From: Comamonas sp. BIGb0152
GTDB taxonomy: Bacteria; Pseudomonadota; Gammaproteobacteria; Burkholderiales; Burkholderiaceae_C
Direction of reading: 5' to 3'
Assembly (NCBI RefSeq): GCF_024809975.1
Contig: NZ_JANUDY010000004.1
Location: 124,001 to 188,000, forward strand
DNA length: 64,000 nt
In this document: positions 17,084 to 24,794 of the stretch, piece by piece
How the letters are laid out: each line of letters opens with the position of its first letter
How positions within the stretch are numbered: the stretch's first letter is position 1
Made by a program: the position numbers and the translations under genes
The notes under the pieces: generated by a model
What the model was told of the DNA's origin: nothing
Databases searched by the model: none
Seen by the model: the letters and a program-made list of their open reading frames with translations, nothing else

Positions 17084-17137
17084 AAAAAACGGCGTCCTTT
17101 CGCTGAGGGTCTGCACCATCAGGAAAGGGACGCCGTT
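17084..17137 (-). terminator. nrtA: Leader terminator (attenuator) in front of nrtA
   Basis: On the minus strand a perfect 10-bp stem (AACGGCGTCC / GGACGCCGTT), continued by 4 bp after a one-base bulge, ends in six T residues. It lies about 40 bases before the nrtA ATG and after its promoter. Its 5' arm (17128-17137) lies within stem-loop P2, so the two structures are mutually exclusive. Confidence 0.88.
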
Positions 17138-17184
17138 GTCCCGAAATAACTCGCGATTACCGGAAACAGGCCGCCTTTGGCCTG
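17127..17184 (-). promoter_or_regulatory. nrtA: ANTAR-target tandem stem-loops P1/P2 in the nrtA leader
   Basis: P1 (17167-17184) is a perfect 6-bp stem CAGGCC/GGCCTG with the hexaloop AAAGGC. P2 (17127-17142) is a perfect 5-bp stem GGGAC/GTCCC with the hexaloop AACGGC. Both loops carry A1 and G4, the pattern recognised by ANTAR-domain proteins. The loop and 3' arm of P2 are the 5' arm of the terminator. A NIT-ANTAR regulator is encoded just upstream (17363-18655). The inference is that nitrate-activated NasR binds P1/P2 and lets transcription continue into nrtABD. Confidence 0.8.
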
Positions 17185-17197
17185 GTTAACCAAGTCT

Positions 17198-17215
17198 TTG
17201 CATATTCCATGCCAA
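17198..17215 (-). promoter_or_regulatory. nrtA: Sigma-54 promoter of nrtABD
   Basis: On the minus strand the site reads TTGGCATGGAATATGCAA, with GG and GC exactly 10 bases apart. It closely matches the RpoN consensus TTGGCAC-N5-TTGCA and the site in front of nirB. It lies just upstream of P1 and the attenuator. Confidence 0.78.
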
Positions 17216-17284
17216 TTCAAGAAATTTCAGTGCTTCCCTCTGGAGAGCAGGCCTGCGCCAGCCCCCCAAGCGCAGCCCGATCCC

Positions 17285-17338
17285 TGCAATGGTGCATTGC
17301 AGCAGCTGGCTGCCCGACGGCTGCCATGCTTTGGTGCG
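17285..17338. promoter_or_regulatory. Candidate NtrC-type enhancer pair upstream of nrtA
   Basis: Two 17-bp sites lie about 70-120 bp upstream of the sigma-54 promoter: a dyad TGCAATGGTGCATTGCA (17285-17301) and a half-matching TGCCATGCTTTGGTGCG (17322-17338). Both resemble one half of the NtrC consensus TGCACC-N5-GGTGCA, and the distance suits a sigma-54 enhancer. The match is partial, so this is tentative. Confidence 0.35.
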
Positions 17339-17362
17339 CGGAGCGTGTTTTAGAGGACAGGA

Positions 17363-18655
17363 TCAGCGGCGTTCGTTGGCGGCAGGCACGGCGGGCACCA
17401 AGGCCGCCATCGCCAGCACCGCCTCGGCCACCTCCAGCATGCGCTTGTTCTGGTTCATCGCCGTCTGGCGCAGCAGCTGGTAGGCATCGCTCTCGCTGAG
17501 CTGGTGCTGGGCCATCAGCAGGCCCTTGGCGCGCTCCAGGGTCTTGCGTTCATGCAGGGCGGTCTTGGCCTCGTGGATCTGGCTCTGCATGGTCTGCAGG
17601 TGCTGTGATTGCTGCTGCACCAGCGACAAGATATCGCGCCCCAGCGCCGGCGCGCCCACGGCATCCAGCGACCAGGCATCGGGCGGTGCCGAGGCTTCAA
17701 AAAAAGCCATGCCGCCTTCCCTGCCCTCTGCCCCCGCTTCTGCAGGTTCAGCACCCGGCGGCAACGCCTGCAAGGCCGCCAGTGCTTGCTGCTGCGCCTG
17801 CAGCTTGTGCAGGCACAGCACCTGCAGCTCCTGCGCCACCAAGGTCTCCACGCCATGCAAGGCATCGAGCCGGTGGCTGCAGGCGGCAAACCAGTCGGCG
17901 CTGCCGCTGCGGCTCAGGCGGCAGCCGGCGGCGGTATGGGCCACGCGGCGCATGCGCTCCACCGCCGCCATGTCGGTGTCGCCCGCCACATGGGCCTGCC
18001 ACAGCACCAGCACGCTGGCGGTGGCCAGGCTGGCAAATACCTCAAAACAGCGCTCCTGCGATTCGATCAGGTGCAGCCACTGCGCCCGGGCGGGGGGCTG
18101 CAGCTGGCCCGAGGCAAAGGCGCTGGTGCCGCAGGCGCGCTCCTGCCCGGCCAGCTCCTTGCCCTGCATCAGGTGGAACAAGGCGACCAGCATGCGCGAT
18201 ATCTCCGGCTCATTGGCGCTGTCCGCCGCCTCAAAGACAACGGCCAGGCAGCCGGCAATCAGGCGCGCAAAGGCATCGGTGCAAGCGGGCGGTGTGAGCC
18301 GCCCGGCCTGCACCTGGGCGCGCAGCGCAGGCAGGGCCGCCACGCCTTGCAAGGTATAGGCAATGGCATTGCACAGCCGCGCCCCGCTGGCACCGGAGGG
18401 GTGCGGGCCCAGCCGGTCCAACTCATCGCGCACGTTGGCCATCTGCGCATCCACCTGCAGCCGCTGGGGCGCCAGCAGCTCGGTGCCCTGCGCGCCGCCA
18501 CTGGCCAGCACCATGTTCGACAGCCCGCGCTCCTTTTGCAGCGCATGCACCAGGCCCGACATGGCCACCACCAGCGCGCAGGCCTTGCCCAGCTGTTCCA
18601 GCGCAGCCATCTCATGCTGGCGGGCAGCGACCAGAAAATGCAGGGAAGACTTCAT
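17363..18655 (-). CDS. nasR: Nitrate-responsive NIT-ANTAR antitermination regulator
   Basis: This roughly 430-residue protein has a long N-terminal helical NIT (nitrate/nitrite-sensing) domain, opening with SGLVHALQKERGLSNMVLAS. A C-terminal ANTAR RNA-binding domain (about 365-420) contains LERAKGLLMAQHQLSESDAY. This is the NasR arrangement known from Klebsiella, where nitrate binding lets the ANTAR domain bind leader RNA and block termination. Both nitrate operons downstream carry matching leader structures. The ATG at 18655 gives the usual family start; an in-frame ATG at 18700 is possible, and neither has a strong ribosome site. It lies immediately upstream of nrtA on the same strand. Confidence 0.88.
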   Translation of the reverse strand: MKSSLHFLVAARQHEMAALEQLGKACALVVAMSGLVHALQKERGLSNMVLASGGAQGTELLAPQRLQVDAQMANVRDELDRLGPHPSGASGARLCNAIAYTLQGVAALPALRAQVQAGRLTPPACTDAFARLIAGCLAVVFEAADSANEPEISRMLVALFHLMQGKELAGQERACGTSAFASGQLQPPARAQWLHLIESQERCFEVFASLATASVLVLWQAHVAGDTDMAAVERMRRVAHTAAGCRLSRSGSADWFAACSHRLDALHGVETLVAQELQVLCLHKLQAQQQALAALQALPPGAEPAEAGAEGREGGMAFFEASAPPDAWSLDAVGAPALGRDILSLVQQQSQHLQTMQSQIHEAKTALHERKTLERAKGLLMAQHQLSESDAYQLLRQTAMNQNKRMLEVAEAVLAMAALVPAVPAANERR

Positions 18656-18722
18656 AAACGCGCACCACCGATGTTGAGCGCTATCCCCAGCAGGTTTCAT
18701 GCCATGCCGGCTCGTGCCTCGC

Positions 18723-19541
18723 TCAGCGCAGCATGCTGGACATGGCCGACAGGCAGTTGGTCATGCGCACGGCCGATTCAATGTCCGGCGCGCTAAAGCG
18801 CACCGTGCGGCCATCGACCCGCTCCAGGGTCGGCCACTGGCAGAACAGATCGGCCATGCCCGGCGAGGTGGCCGCAATCTGTACTTGCACCGGGCTGGGG
18901 GTTTGCAGTGGCTGGCAGCGGGCACGCCCGGCCAGGCCCTGCTCTGCCCCGGCGCGGATGGCCTGCTGCGCCTGCTCGGGCGAGAGGCTGATGCCGCTGC
19001 CCTGGCCGGTGGCGCGCTTGGTCTGCACAAACACCGCATGGGGGAAGATCGCCTGGTTCTCCTCGCGCAGCACATCGTCGCCCGCCAGCATCACCACCGG
19101 CGCGCCATAGGCCCCTGCCAAGGCGCCGTAAAGGCTGGCCTCGCTGGCCTCTTGCCCATTGATGTGGATGCTGGCAAAGGCAAAGCTGTTGATGGTGTGG
19201 GCCAGAATACCCCGGCCCTGTGCGCGCGAGTGGTAGCCCACCATGCAGACGGCATCCAGGCCCAGCTCCACACCAGCCACCATGCTCAGGTAGCGCGGCT
19301 TGCCCTGGATGACCTGGGCGCGCGCATCGAGCAGATCGGGCGGCATATTGCGAAAGCCGCCATGCGAGTCATTGACATAGACCTCCAGCGCGCCGGCAGC
19401 AAAAGCGCCTTCGACGGCGGCATTCGCCTCCTGGGCCATCAGGCGGCGCGCGCGCTCGTACTCGGGGTTGCCCGCGCGCACCTGCTCGGGGTGGTAGACA
19501 CCGGCCACGCCTTCGATATCGACAGAAATCAGTACTTTCAT
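18723..19541 (-). CDS. dppA: D-aminopeptidase DppA-like, M55 family
   Basis: This 272-residue zinc peptidase resembles Bacillus subtilis DppA, which cleaves D-Ala-containing peptides. The SxDxEG motif is present (Ser6, Asp8, Glu10), as are His60 (NDSHGG), His104 (VGYHSR) and His115. These positions correspond closely to the metal and catalytic residues of DppA. The start is the ATG at 19541, with AAGGAC in the end of the upstream gene; the gap is 4 bp. It forms an operon with a DmpA-type aminopeptidase and a TctC-type binding protein, suggesting use of D-amino-acid or modified peptides. Confidence 0.9.
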   Translation of the reverse strand: MKVLISVDIEGVAGVYHPEQVRAGNPEYERARRLMAQEANAAVEGAFAAGALEVYVNDSHGGFRNMPPDLLDARAQVIQGKPRYLSMVAGVELGLDAVCMVGYHSRAQGRGILAHTINSFAFASIHINGQEASEASLYGALAGAYGAPVVMLAGDDVLREENQAIFPHAVFVQTKRATGQGSGISLSPEQAQQAIRAGAEQGLAGRARCQPLQTPSPVQVQIAATSPGMADLFCQWPTLERVDGRTVRFSAPDIESAVRMTNCLSAMSSMLR

Positions 19542-19545
19542 CGCT

Positions 19546-20640
19546 TCAGTCCTTGCACAGTTCTTGCAGCCCCCAGCGCTGGTGGCCGTCACGCCCTTGC
19601 ACGCTCAGGGCATGCCATAGCGCATTCAAAATGGATTGCTCCACTGCATCGGCCGCCGCGCGGAACAGCGGGTCCAGTTGCGCTTCATGCAGCATGGCCA
19701 GCGCCGGCATGGGCGCGGCCGCATCGGCCGGCAGGGTGTAGGCGGTAGAAAACGCCAGCGCAATATCGCCGCTGCCATGGCCGTAGCAGGAGCCCGTATT
19801 GGCCAGGCCGGCAGCGGCACGCCGCGCCACGCGGCTGAGCTGGCGGCTGTCCAGCGGTGCATCGGTGGCCAGCAGCATGATGATGCTGCCTTTGTCGACG
19901 CCGTCACCCACTGCGGTGCCAGCTAGCTCACCAGCGGCCAGCTTGGCCTGCAGGCGCCGCTCCAGCGCCGCGCCCACCGCCTGGCCGCCCCAGCGCAGAT
20001 CTGCCAGCCTGCCCATATTGGCCAGCACCAGCGCGCCCACGGTATAGCGCTCTTCGCCCACAACGACCTGGCGCGATGCGCTGCCGATGCCGCCCTTGAG
20101 CTGAAAGCCCGACATGCCCCGCCCCGCGCCCACCGCGCCCTGCACCACCTCGGGCGATGCACTGTCCAGCGCCGCCTGGTAGTGCGCCGGGCCAATGGCC
20201 ATACGCTGGATATCGCTCAAATAGCCGTCATTGCATTCCAGCACCAGCGCATTCACCGTCGGCAGGCTGCGTCCGCATTCGGGGTTGGCGGCAATGCACT
20301 GCGCAATCTGCGCCTGCACGATGGCTGAGACGCCAAAGGTATTGGTCAGCGCAATCGGGGTTTCGATCTGGCCCAGCTCGGCCAGCTGCACCAGGCCAGC
20401 GCTCTTGCCAAAGCCGTTGATAACGGCCAGGCCCGCAGGCAGCTTGTGCAAAAACGGGTTGTCCACTGGCGGGATCAGCACCGTGACGCCGGTCTGCAGA
20501 TCGCCATCGGCCACGGTGCAGTGGCCCAGGCGCAGCCCCGCCACATCGGTGATGGCATTGCGCGGGCCCGCAGGCAGCAGGCCGACGACGGGCAATTGCC
20601 TGCAAGCGGCCAGCAGCGCCGCGTCTTGGGGCTCAGTCAA
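19546..20640 (-). CDS. P1/DmpA-family aminopeptidase
   Basis: This 364-residue protein is of the DmpA type (L-aminopeptidase/D-Ala esterase), an N-terminal-nucleophile-like enzyme that cuts itself in two. The N-terminal half contains GPRNAITDVAGLRLGHCTV. The autocleavage/catalytic segment DKGSIIMLLATDAPL places the nucleophile near Ser252, matching Ser250 of Ochrobactrum DmpA. Translation appears to begin at TTG 20640, inside the last codons of the upstream tctC-like gene (8-bp overlap). A 4-bp gap to dppA completes a tight operon. Confidence 0.88.
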   Translation of the reverse strand: MTEPQDAALLAACRQLPVVGLLPAGPRNAITDVAGLRLGHCTVADGDLQTGVTVLIPPVDNPFLHKLPAGLAVINGFGKSAGLVQLAELGQIETPIALTNTFGVSAIVQAQIAQCIAANPECGRSLPTVNALVLECNDGYLSDIQRMAIGPAHYQAALDSASPEVVQGAVGAGRGMSGFQLKGGIGSASRQVVVGEERYTVGALVLANMGRLADLRWGGQAVGAALERRLQAKLAAGELAGTAVGDGVDKGSIIMLLATDAPLDSRQLSRVARRAAAGLANTGSCYGHGSGDIALAFSTAYTLPADAAAPMPALAMLHEAQLDPLFRAAADAVEQSILNALWHALSVQGRDGHQRWGLQELCKD

Positions 20641-21652
20641 TATGCGCTCCCGAGTCCTGCACCACTTGCTTCCAGTAGGCCAGCTCGGCCGGCAGGCTGG
20701 CCTTGAAGCTTTGCGGTGTCGAGATCACCGATTCAGCGCCCAGGTTCTTCAAGCGCTCGGCCATCACCGGCGTGGCCAGCACCTTGGTGATGGCGGCATG
20801 CAGGCGCACGACGACGGTATCGGGCGTGCCGGCCGGCGCAAACAGCCCGTACCAGCTGGTGACAGCCAGGCCCTTGCCCAGCGGGGTGATCTCGGGCGCC
20901 AGCTGCGTGGGCTTGTCCGAGGCCACGCCCAGCACCCGCAGCTTGCCGCTGCTGACAAACGGCATCACGCCGGGAAAGCTGCCAAAGGTCATCGGCAACT
21001 GGCCAGCCACCACATCGGTAGCGGCGGCCGATGCGCCCTTGTAAGGCACATGCAGCAGATCAATGCCCTTCTGCTTTTTCAGCATCTCGCCCAGCAAATG
21101 GTTCAAGGTGCCATTGCCGGCCGATGCGTACTCCACCTTGCCCGGGTGCTGCTTGGCATAGGCCACCAGCTCGTCCAGGTTCTTGGCCGGAAAGTTCGGG
21201 TTCACCACCAGCAGGTAGGGGGCAACTGCCAGCTGCATCACCGGCGTGAAGTCCTTGATCGGGTCAAACGGCACCGTGCTGTAGAGCGCCGGGTTGATGG
21301 TGTAGGCGCTTTGCGCCGTCACCAAAAAGGTGTAGCCATCGGCCGCGCTGCGGGCGACTTGGCTGGTGCCCACATTGCCATTGGCGCCTGCCCGGTTCTC
21401 CACAATCACCGGCTGGCCCAGCGATTGGCCCAGGCCCTGGGCGACGGCGCGGGCGATCACATCATTGGCGCCGCCGGGCGCCTGGGGCACGACAAAGGTG
21501 ATGGGTTTGCCCGGCCAGTTGGCGCTGCTGGCAGCACTGCCTTGTGCCCAGGCCTGGGGTAGCACGCCACCTGCCAGCACTGCGGTCAGTGCCGCAGCCA
21601 GCGCAGCACGGCGCGGCAAGCAAGCGGAAGGGGTGGTCGTGTCAAACATCAT
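20633..21652 (-). CDS. Bug/TctC-family substrate-binding protein
   Basis: This 339-residue periplasmic binding protein has a signal peptide ending near QAWAQG. It shows Bug-family features: PGKPITFVVPQAPGGANDV, ENRAGANGNVG and HVPYKGASAA. Such proteins serve tripartite tricarboxylate transporters or act as sensors and are greatly expanded in Burkholderiales. No TctA/TctB membrane genes are nearby. The start is the ATG at 21652, with GGAG about 10 bases upstream. It heads the operon with the two peptidases, so the ligand may be a peptide or D-amino-acid derivative (inference). Confidence 0.9.
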   Translation of the reverse strand: MMFDTTTPSACLPRRAALAAALTAVLAGGVLPQAWAQGSAASSANWPGKPITFVVPQAPGGANDVIARAVAQGLGQSLGQPVIVENRAGANGNVGTSQVARSAADGYTFLVTAQSAYTINPALYSTVPFDPIKDFTPVMQLAVAPYLLVVNPNFPAKNLDELVAYAKQHPGKVEYASAGNGTLNHLLGEMLKKQKGIDLLHVPYKGASAAATDVVAGQLPMTFGSFPGVMPFVSSGKLRVLGVASDKPTQLAPEITPLGKGLAVTSWYGLFAPAGTPDTVVVRLHAAITKVLATPVMAERLKNLGAESVISTPQSFKASLPAELAYWKQVVQDSGAHID

Positions 21653-21795
21653 CGCAATATCTCCAGTAATGGGGCATAGGCCGGCAATCCCGCGCGGCGC
21701 AGCCGCCATTGTTGCACTGGCCGGGGGGCAGAATGCTGCGCCGGGCGCGCCCATGCATCGCGATGGCAGCAGAGGCCAGCGCCCAAATACGCGCC

Positions 21796-24669
21796 CTACA
21801 GCAATGCCAGGCCGGGCGGCAGGCTGTCGCCCAGGCTGCGTTGCTGGTCTTCGGCATCCATGGCGACCACCTCGCTGACCATCGCGATCCAGCGCTCCGG
21901 CGCGCCGCTGCTGCGCATCTTGTCCAGCACCTCCGTGCGCAGCGCATCGGGCAGATCGCGGGCGCGGTCGCCGGTCATGCGGGCCATTTGCAGCGCGGCA
22001 AACATGGCGGTCTCGTTGCGGCGCCAGTCCTGGGCCAGGGTGGCCTGCACAAACTCCTGCGCAGCGGCAGGCGGCATGACGAGGTGGGCATTGGCGGCCA
22101 TCGGCTGGCGTGCGGCCAGGCGGCCAATGGCCCACCAGGTCTGCACCGTTTCGCCCTCGCGCTTCAAGCGCTGCAGCATCCACTGGCCCATCTCCTGGCG
22201 GTACTGCCAGGGGACAGCCTCCATCGCGGCAAACAGGCGCAGCATGTCGTCATAGCTGCCATGGCTGCTTTTGCCACCAGCGCCATCGGCGCGCTTGCGG
22301 GCGGTTTGCTGCACGGTTTTTTGCATATGGCCGGCCACGTCTTCCAGCAGCTCCATCTGCTGCGCCTCGTTCAGGCCCGCAGCCACCCGGCGCCAGAACA
22401 CCCACCATTCCGTCCAGTTGCCCGGCTCCTTGCCATGGCCCAGGCCTTGCGGGTACAGCGCCCAGACCTGCTCCACCCGCCAGGCATCCAGCTGCGCGCC
22501 CAGGCCCGGGCGCAGGCACCAGCCGGCCAGGTTCAGCCAGGCGCGTTCGTGCTCGGGCGTGCGGCGGCGGCGCTTGGCACGCGCCAGCAGCGCATCAAAC
22601 ATGGCCCGCAGCAGTGCCAGGTCCCAGCTCGTGCGCGGGCCCAGCAGCCGCTCCAGCACCTGGCGCAGCTGGCGTACTTCCTTGGCATCCACCGCCTGCG
22701 CCTGGTTGCCAAAAATTCGGTCGATCTGCGCAATGGCCTGCTCCCGGCGCGCGCTGGCGCGCTCGTCTTCAGCGGTGTCGTTGTGGGCGGTACTGTCATC
22801 CACCGCCTGCACTGCGCCGCGCAGGCTAAGCGGCAGCAGCCAAGACTGGCTCGGGTCATCGACCGCCAGGCAGCGCACCTCCAGGGTGCCAACCTCTGTC
22901 ATGCTGGCCTGCAGTTGCACCTCGATCTGGGCTTTGTGGTGGCCCTCGGGTGCCGGCAGCACGGTGGCGAGTGGCGGCAGCTCTACCCAACCTTCCCCCT
23001 GCAACGCTGCCAGTTGCCCCGCTTGGGCAGGCAGGCTGGGCAGGCTGTTGGCCAGCAGATCAAAGCGCACGGCCTGGCCGAGCTTGAGTGCAAAGCGCCG
23101 GCCCGATAAAACAATCCGCACCCCTTCTTGCGTGCCGCGTGGCAGCAGGCACAGGCCCTGGGGTGCTGAACCCTTGGCACCGGGCAGCAGCAGCCAGTAG
23201 CTGCGCGCCGAACCGCCGCCAATCTGCGGCAAACGGCTGCGCAGGCTGGCGGCAGGCGGCACTGCAGCATCCGTTGTTGCGGGTACCGCTGCGGCTGGTT
23301 CAGGCTCGGGCGCAAAGCGGGTCAGGCCATAGGCGGCTGCGCCCCGGGCCACCGCCCAGTCGGGGTGCGGGTTGTGCAGCACGCGCAGCGGCTGGCCGCG
23401 CCAGGCCGACAGCTGCTGCTCAAGCCGCTCCACCACCGCATGCGCATGGAACACGCCGCCATTGAGCAGCACGGTATCGGGCAGCGCCTGCGCCGCGCCA
23501 CTGCCCGCGTGCTGCGCCAAAAACTGCGCCAAGTGCCGGGTAATGGCCGCATCCGCCGGGTATGGCAGGCCAAAGCCGCGCAAGGCGCCCTGGCGTTTGC
23601 TGGGCACCGCGCTGCGCTCGGCCAGCGGTAAAAATCCTTCAACCACCCATTGCTGGACCTGGGCGCGGCTCAGGTTGGCGGTCTTGCTTTGCGCCAGCAG
23701 CCGGCTGCCCCCGCCCAGCAGGGTTACCGCCACCTGCTCAGGCGCATCGGCGGCCAGCAACTGCTCTTTGGCGATGCGGCAGCGCTGCACCAGCTGCGCA
23801 AAACGGGCGGCGGGCAGGCGCTGGCCCTCGGGCGCAAACTGGGGCTCCAATTGGTGGGCGAGGGCCAGGTCCATGTTGTCGCCGCCCAGCATCAGGTGCT
23901 CGCCCACGGCAGTGCGCGTCAGGCTGGGCAGGCCGCCATCGGCAGCGGGCTCGACCTGGATCAAGGTCAGGTCTGTCGTGCCACCACCCACATCCAGCAC
24001 CAGCACCAGCCGGCTGTCTGCCAGCTGCGCAGCCAGTTGCTCGCCTTGCAATACCAGCCAGTCGTGGAAAGCGGCCTTGGGCTCTTCGAGCAGATGCACC
24101 TGGGGCAGGCCCGCCAGTTGGGCAGCCTCCAGGGTCAATACGCGCGCGCCCTCGTCAAACGAGGCCGGCACCGTCAGCACCACGATCTGGGCGCTCAGCG
24201 GCGCCTCTGGATGCGCCTCTTCCCAGGCTGCCTTGACATGGGCCAGGTACGAGGCCGATGCCGCGAGGGGCGATATCTTGGCCACCTCATCGCCCGCGCC
24301 CCAGGGCAGGATGGCCGCGCTGCGGTCCACCCCCGTGTGCGACAGCCAGCTTTTGGCGCTGGCGACCAGGCGGTTGGGCACCGCTGTGCCCAGGTCACGC
24401 GCCCAGCGGCCGACCACCGCAGGTGCGTCGTCGCTCGCGCCTTGCGGCGGCCAAGGCTGCTGCCAGGCATCGCCCAGCTCATCGGCTGTCGCCTGGTAGC
24501 GCACGGAGGGCAGCAAGGTCTGCGCCTGTACCTCTCCCGCGCTGCTGCGTTGGGGAATGGTCAGCAGCGCAATCTCGTCACCTGTCGCCGTCAGGGCCGC
24601 ATAGGCCACCACCGTGTGGCTGGTGCCCAGATCGATACCAATGACATAGGAGGGAGACGAGGAATTCAT
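21796..24669 (-). CDS. Hsp70-like protein with DUF3731 C-terminal region
   Basis: This 957-residue protein has an Hsp70/actin-type ATPase domain in its first half. Phosphate-1 is IGIDLGTSHTVVAYA, phosphate-2 is LVLDVGGGTTDLTL, and VLLNGGVFHAH lies near the adenosine site. Instead of a normal peptide-binding domain it continues with a beta-rich part and a long Arg/Trp-rich helical region (about 620-957) typical of DUF3731. Function is unknown. A second Hsp70-like gene and a DUF2760 gene, which in many proteobacteria lie next to a protein of this type, are found at 53.8-56.3 kb on the same strand. Confidence 0.88.
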   Translation of the reverse strand: MNSSSPSYVIGIDLGTSHTVVAYAALTATGDEIALLTIPQRSSAGEVQAQTLLPSVRYQATADELGDAWQQPWPPQGASDDAPAVVGRWARDLGTAVPNRLVASAKSWLSHTGVDRSAAILPWGAGDEVAKISPLAASASYLAHVKAAWEEAHPEAPLSAQIVVLTVPASFDEGARVLTLEAAQLAGLPQVHLLEEPKAAFHDWLVLQGEQLAAQLADSRLVLVLDVGGGTTDLTLIQVEPAADGGLPSLTRTAVGEHLMLGGDNMDLALAHQLEPQFAPEGQRLPAARFAQLVQRCRIAKEQLLAADAPEQVAVTLLGGGSRLLAQSKTANLSRAQVQQWVVEGFLPLAERSAVPSKRQGALRGFGLPYPADAAITRHLAQFLAQHAGSGAAQALPDTVLLNGGVFHAHAVVERLEQQLSAWRGQPLRVLHNPHPDWAVARGAAAYGLTRFAPEPEPAAAVPATTDAAVPPAASLRSRLPQIGGGSARSYWLLLPGAKGSAPQGLCLLPRGTQEGVRIVLSGRRFALKLGQAVRFDLLANSLPSLPAQAGQLAALQGEGWVELPPLATVLPAPEGHHKAQIEVQLQASMTEVGTLEVRCLAVDDPSQSWLLPLSLRGAVQAVDDSTAHNDTAEDERASARREQAIAQIDRIFGNQAQAVDAKEVRQLRQVLERLLGPRTSWDLALLRAMFDALLARAKRRRRTPEHERAWLNLAGWCLRPGLGAQLDAWRVEQVWALYPQGLGHGKEPGNWTEWWVFWRRVAAGLNEAQQMELLEDVAGHMQKTVQQTARKRADGAGGKSSHGSYDDMLRLFAAMEAVPWQYRQEMGQWMLQRLKREGETVQTWWAIGRLAARQPMAANAHLVMPPAAAQEFVQATLAQDWRRNETAMFAALQMARMTGDRARDLPDALRTEVLDKMRSSGAPERWIAMVSEVVAMDAEDQQRSLGDSLPPGLALL

Positions 24670-24689
24670 AAACGGCCAAGCGAGACGGC

Positions 24690-24715
24690 AAAAACCCGGC
24701 CAAGGATGGCCGGGT
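24690..24715 (-). terminator. Terminator of gcd
   Basis: On the minus strand, ACCCGGCC-ATCCTT-GGCCGGGT is followed by five T residues, about 80 bases after the gcd stop and just before the Hsp70-like gene. Confidence 0.88.
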
Positions 24716-24794
24716 AGGTGAATCGTAACAATTCTTGCAAAGACCTAGGCTGTGCTCCTAGTGCGGCACAGCACGCTATCCCGTCGTCTCCGCA

